A stretch of 64,000 nucleotides of DNA, from NCBI RefSeq assembly GCF_009389715.1, contig NC_052399.1, positions 29,149,146 through 29,213,145 on the forward strand, read 5' to 3'. Position 1 is the first letter of the stretch. Each line of letters begins with the position of its first letter. The DNA comes from Phoenix dactylifera. Its lineage: Eukaryota > Streptophyta > Magnoliopsida > Arecales > Arecaceae. The position numbers and the translations under genes are program-made. The notes beneath the pieces are model-generated. The model was not told the origin of the DNA and searched no databases. It saw nothing but the letters and a program-made list of their open reading frames with translations. Positions 60,201-64,000 of this stretch are shown here, one piece after another.

Positions 60201-63200
60201 CTGAACCAGGTGTGTTACGCTAGTTAGAAGATTCTGGCTACTAAAATATAGACAGCTAGTCACTAGCAGTGCAAACCAGAGTTCTTTTAGCGTGCTTGGT
60301 CTCGTGCTAGGCTCCTTGGTGTTCACTTGTTTTTGTAATGGGTGTTTATGCTTGCTATGATATGTAGATATTCTTGGATTTATCCTTAGAACATATATGG
60401 TGAAAATTCTGTCTGTTTGATTGTTGACAGAATGAATCTCTCTGACATTACTTGTCTAACATTACTTCCACAGGTCGTTGAAGCTGCTACTAGGGAAGGT
60501 GCAGCGTTGTTGGATCACTGGTTTGTTGGTTGCCATGCAAGTCATGTTGTTTGTGAAGGACCTTTTGTCCAAAGATACATTGGCCATACCAATAACCTTG
60601 TAACTGTAAGAACTGCTGCATCATGTCTCTATTATTGTGATCTGTCTTACTTATTTTTCTTTTAAATGTTATATCTTCAAGTTGTTGTGTAGCTTTATTC
60701 ATTTTTGAAATGATCCAGCCACTGTGGGTCCTTAAAACAGCAAAGGAGAAGTGCTTGCAGCGGCTCGTGCACTTATCTTCTGATCTTGCCAGGCAGGTTG
60801 CCATAATTCTTGAAAATGCTCAGATAGCAGGAGAGGTACTTCTAGTTCCCTCTTTTAACAATTTTACATACTTCTGTCTTTCAATTTTTGAGTTCTTGTA
60901 GAACTCATACTGCTATGGACTACTGATATTATATCGTTTTATAAGGGTCGTTCAGTTTATTCTCCCATAAAACTTATACACTGCTCTCTTCATCTTGGCT
61001 AACATACTGTCACTTTCATCTTTCTAGTTGAATTATCAAAATAAACTACTGATTAATCAATCAAAAAGTCTTATCTAAAAAAATGCTCAGAAGGAACATT
61101 TTTGCACAAAAACTGTTAGTTAGGATAGTTTAAATGCTTGTTTAGAGAATGAAAATGTCTGAAATGATGAAATGGTAGTTGTTACTATGCTGTGCCCAAT
61201 TGTTATTTCTCAAGTGGGTTTTAATGGATGTTGGAGGCACCCGTAATGTCAAGACATCTAATGGTAATTTAATGAGATATGAATTGTTGAGTAAAAGAAA
61301 AGGACACATAACATATATATTAGTGATAAAGACTGGTCTTCCTTTAAGTTCTTCAATTAATTTCGTACCTGATCTGGTTCCCATCTGAAAATGAAAGGTT
61401 TATCCTTAAATTCTTTCATTATTTCCAGATAATTTGCATGGGTTAAGTTGACAGCCTGTAAAGATTTTTGAGCCCAACCTTGAAGAAAGCGATTAAACTA
61501 AGGCATAAATAGAAGCAACAAAGGTTTATAGGTTTACATCATAATGTTGTGGATCAGAATATTTGGCAATAAAGAGTGTCCAAGGTAAAGTGATGGAGAA
61601 CTGATTTTAGATGGTTGTGTAGAAATGAAAATGTTGAGATGGATATGTGGTAAATGAGAATGGTAAGTGAAAATTGCAGTATACTATTGGAGCTGGAGGA
61701 GTTGCATAAATGAAGGGCAAAGTGTTGGAGAATCAGTTTAGATGGTATGTATATGATCAACAAAGATTTTAGGGGGAACCTAAAAAGAGGGTTACTTAAT
61801 CTGTGTTGTAGGTACTAGGTAAAAGAGGGCAGCATATAAGGTAACATGGATGGAAGTTGCGAGAAAGGATATCAAAAAGCTTGAAATAATAGCAAAGGTT
61901 ATCTTAGTTTGGGTGAAGGAGGATCCTTATAGCCGATCGCGATAGTCCGAACAAAGTTTGATAGTTATGGATATAAGATAATGTCCAAACTTTCAGCAGC
62001 ATTTGTTTTTCTTTTAGAAAACCAAAAAATCCTCTTAGTTACTTGTTTAAGCGTCATGACTGGTATTGGATTCCATTGAAGCTCTATCAAAAAAAAATGC
62101 AGAAAGCAGATAGCATGAGATGCGAAAGGAATAAAACAGAAAGAGAGAAAAGTTCCCCCTATAAGAGTGGCAGGCTAACTATCATGGATCTATTTGGCTG
62201 ACAAAATATTAATAAATACGCGTCTATCAAAATCTCAAGCTGTTCCCTTATTAGGTCATCTTAACTACTCTTGTTTCTCATGTGAATAGGATCTGCAGTT
62301 TACATGGCTGACCACTTAGATGAACAGTCTCCCAGATTGTGGGTCTCAAAACAAAAATGGAGCACTATAACACAAGTCTGAACTTATTACCAACCAGACA
62401 TCTTAAAACAACAAAATACTGCTCTCTTTCAAGTAGCTAAGATGCCCTTACCAGATTAGAAGTTATAGCAAATGTATTTAATTTGGAGCGACCTTGCCCC
62501 TGTTTAACCTTTATTGATGTTCACCATCTGATCTAACTTTCTAATCATGTAAAATTGCAAAAGAATTATTCTAGTCACTAGGGCTCATGCTGCCAAGTAC
62601 CTCATTTTAACTCAACACAATGGTGGATTCCATTTTTGTGATTTTTGACAGCTCAGACCTGTGCATAGTGTCAGTATTTGACATGAGCTATGCTGTGCTA
62701 GTTACGGCAATCAAGCTACTTTTGGTTTGCCAACAAAGTCATATAATAAGGCTATAGCATAGCAGGGTTAAATAACATCTCTTTTTTTGCCCATCTTGCC
62801 AATTTCTGCATGGGTGGATTCAGATATATTTCCTAGAGCTATATAATGGAACTTTTATTAGTACAAGTTATCTTTTATTTGCCAAGAATCATGGTTTTGA
62901 AATTTTAGCAGGAGAAGATTTACTGCATGGCTGCTCCTTCTAGTGTTGCTACGTATCTATGATACAGGTTAAAAATGTGCAAGATAGGCTACTAGTGACA
63001 TCCCTACTTTTCTGAAAGGGGCAAGTCAAAGTTCATGTTGGACTTATGACTATACAAGATAGGGTGTAAGGACTGAGTCAGGATTCTCCCGCGTTTTATT
63101 ATTCTTGTCCTTGGCGCATAAGAAGCAATTGCAAAGAAAAGTGCTGCTAGTTAGGGATTCAAGCGAGAAAAAGCAGACGTGTACCTGATCCTAACGACAT

Positions 63201-64000
63201 CAATGGTACTCTCGTCTATTCTGCCACAGATGCTCTTTTTTTTCAGTTGCAAAGAATACAAAGTAAACCTTGTCGGAGAATCTGCAGTGCTAGGTCGAAG
63301 GGCTCTCATGTGGAAGATGTGGTGGTTCTTTTGTATCTGTAACTTAATGGTGCAGTCTCTTTTTCGTTTTTGTCATGGGCATTGGCTTCTTTCTGTACTG
63401 CCGTTTTCTCTCATCTTGCACTTGTTTTCTCATTGCCTAGCACTCGTTCCATTTTGCTTTCCATTCATGTCTGACTTATTAAAGAACATCCAAAATTCCA
63501 TTAGGCTAGAGTGGTCACTATTACCATGATCTAGTTAGTGCGAGATGATACTCTCACTTCCAGTGAACACAGGAAAACCTTAAATCAGCCTGAAGGTCTA
63601 TAGCATTGAGGCGTGGTATTTTCATCTGTCATTTATGGTACCCTAAGTTGCCAATACAATGCTCAGCTATTGACGATGAATTTGAAGCAGTGCACGGATA
63701 TCTGTATCTTTTTCTACACAAACACATACTTATACATGTGTATGTATTGAAGTATGTATATCCGCACATACATATGTATGTACACTTTATCACCTGCTAT
63801 GTATGTAGTTGACTCGGATTCTTTTATAGTTGATATTTGATTTAATCTTTTTTTTTTTTCTTTCAGGATACATATGGAGAAAGTGGCCAGCTCATTGCTT
63901 TAAATTCTAAGAGAACTGATGGCAAAAACAAAGAAAGTCTTGAAGAGAGACAAAAAACTGTTGATTTTGCAAAATTGGACGTTAGACGTCGTCGTTGTCG
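54219..64000 (+). CDS. Tandem-BRCT domain protein, 5' part (cut by window end)
   Basis: Seven exons are visible: 54219-54429, 56639-56730, 56884-56986, 57299-57561, 60474-60605, 60719-60835 and 63867 to beyond the window, all in phase. The protein starts MSGGRVEVVTSTGCSRFF. BRCT 1 spans exons 1-3 (GPFTGLVICVTGLSK, ATERLGGQYSASLHPQCTHL, ALKYGSKNGLLVVRLGWFVD). BRCT 2 spans exons 4-6 (SNDCIYIDSGVSYELKKKV, GAALLDHWFVGCHASHVVC, VTPLWVLKTAKEKC). The last exon becomes charged and Lys/Arg-rich. Tandem BRCTs bind phosphopeptides in DNA-damage and repair complexes; the plant homologue is annotated as a BRCT DNA-repair protein with TopBP1-like repeats. The precise orthologue is not fixed. The intron at 56731-56883 is an AT-AC type. 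A frame opening upstream at a TTG (54177) is not used. Confidence 0.92.
56731..56883 (+). other. U12-type AT-AC intron in the BRCT gene
   Basis: The 5' end is ATATCCTATA and the 3' end is TAC, with CCCTTAAC at 56868-56875, close to the U12 branch-site consensus TTCCTTAAC and about 9 bases before the 3' end. Splicing CAG|...|AGC keeps the frame and joins THLVVQ to SFGGRKFEHALKYG. The competing AG acceptor two bases on gives a frameshift and a stop. Confidence 0.8.
57903..58062. repeat. GGTACG-type dispersed repeat in BRCT intron 4
   Basis: A run of GGTATGG, GGTACGCTG and CGGTTCGGCGTACGG variants of the same motif set as 12664-12810. Lies in the 2.9-kb intron 57562-60473. Confidence 0.45.
58617..58985. 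repeat. Second GGTACC/TGGTACTATG repeat block in BRCT intron 4
   Basis: Contains GGTACTATGGGTCG and GGTAGCAAGTTGGTAT variants, related in vocabulary to 57903-58062. Ends not defined. Confidence 0.35.
61540..61990 (+). pseudogene. LINE ORF2 C-terminal remnant in BRCT intron 6
   Basis: Degenerate, with stops and frameshifts. The scraps EMKMLRWICGK and TWMEVARKDIKKL match the conserved end of plant non-LTR reverse-transcriptase ORFs (EMRMLRW...; TWMEVVRKDLKKL). No RT core remains. It lies in the 3.0-kb intron 60836-63866. Confidence 0.65.

Noticed and set aside
1..64000. tRNA, rRNA and CRISPR arrays
   Set aside because: Scanning for the tRNA T-loop motif GGTTCGAATCC, rRNA-like blocks and regularly spaced repeats found none convincing.

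Overview
The window is nuclear DNA of a flowering plant: split genes with GT-AG introns up to about 3 kb, AT-rich intergenic DNA, LTR retrotransposons primed by initiator tRNA-Met, MITEs and LINE remnants. Gene content and repeat style suggest a monocot, perhaps a palm; the taxon is an inference.

Five host genes can be reconstructed exon by exon with matching splice phases. (1) + strand 8868-12277: a Cupin_5/DUF985 protein of about 193 aa. (2) - strand 14041-17578: a TMEM87-type GOLD/seven-transmembrane protein of about 526 aa. (3) - strand 29702-32552: a LAZY/IGT-family gene closest to DEEPER ROOTING 1, about 268 aa, with the tiny first and last coding exons. (4) - strand 39198-44997: a secretory-pathway nucleoside diphosphate kinase of about 185 aa with a signal peptide and a C-terminal KHDEL; its last exon is tandemly duplicated. 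(5) + strand 54219 to the window end: a tandem-BRCT protein (5' part only) with what looks like a U12-type AT-AC intron.

Between them lies repeat-rich DNA. A complete, very young Ty1/copia element (23786-28914, - strand) has 218-bp LTRs differing at one base, a 5-bp target duplication, PBS, PPT and an intact gag-pol frame. Its leader, between PBS and gag, carries an antisense fragment of a host histone H2A gene. A 1029-bp Mutator-type element (52188-53216) with about 60-bp perfect TIRs and a 9-bp target duplication sits just upstream of the BRCT gene and carries palindromic GCCGAACAGAAG subrepeats and a purine-strand tract of about 0.6 kb. A 2.37-kb noncoding LTR-like unit (5662-8033), a degraded copia 5' end (22221-23129), two copies of a MITE, LINE remnants and an LTV1-like gene fragment fill other gaps.

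The genes do not form a pathway. The main interest is mobile-element biology (gene capture, promoter insertion) and gene-structure oddities (duplicated HDEL exon, AT-AC intron, 6-nt exon). No rRNA, tRNA or CRISPR was found. Positions 1-5535, 18520-21040, 34426-37170 and 47000-52178 hold no gene I can support.
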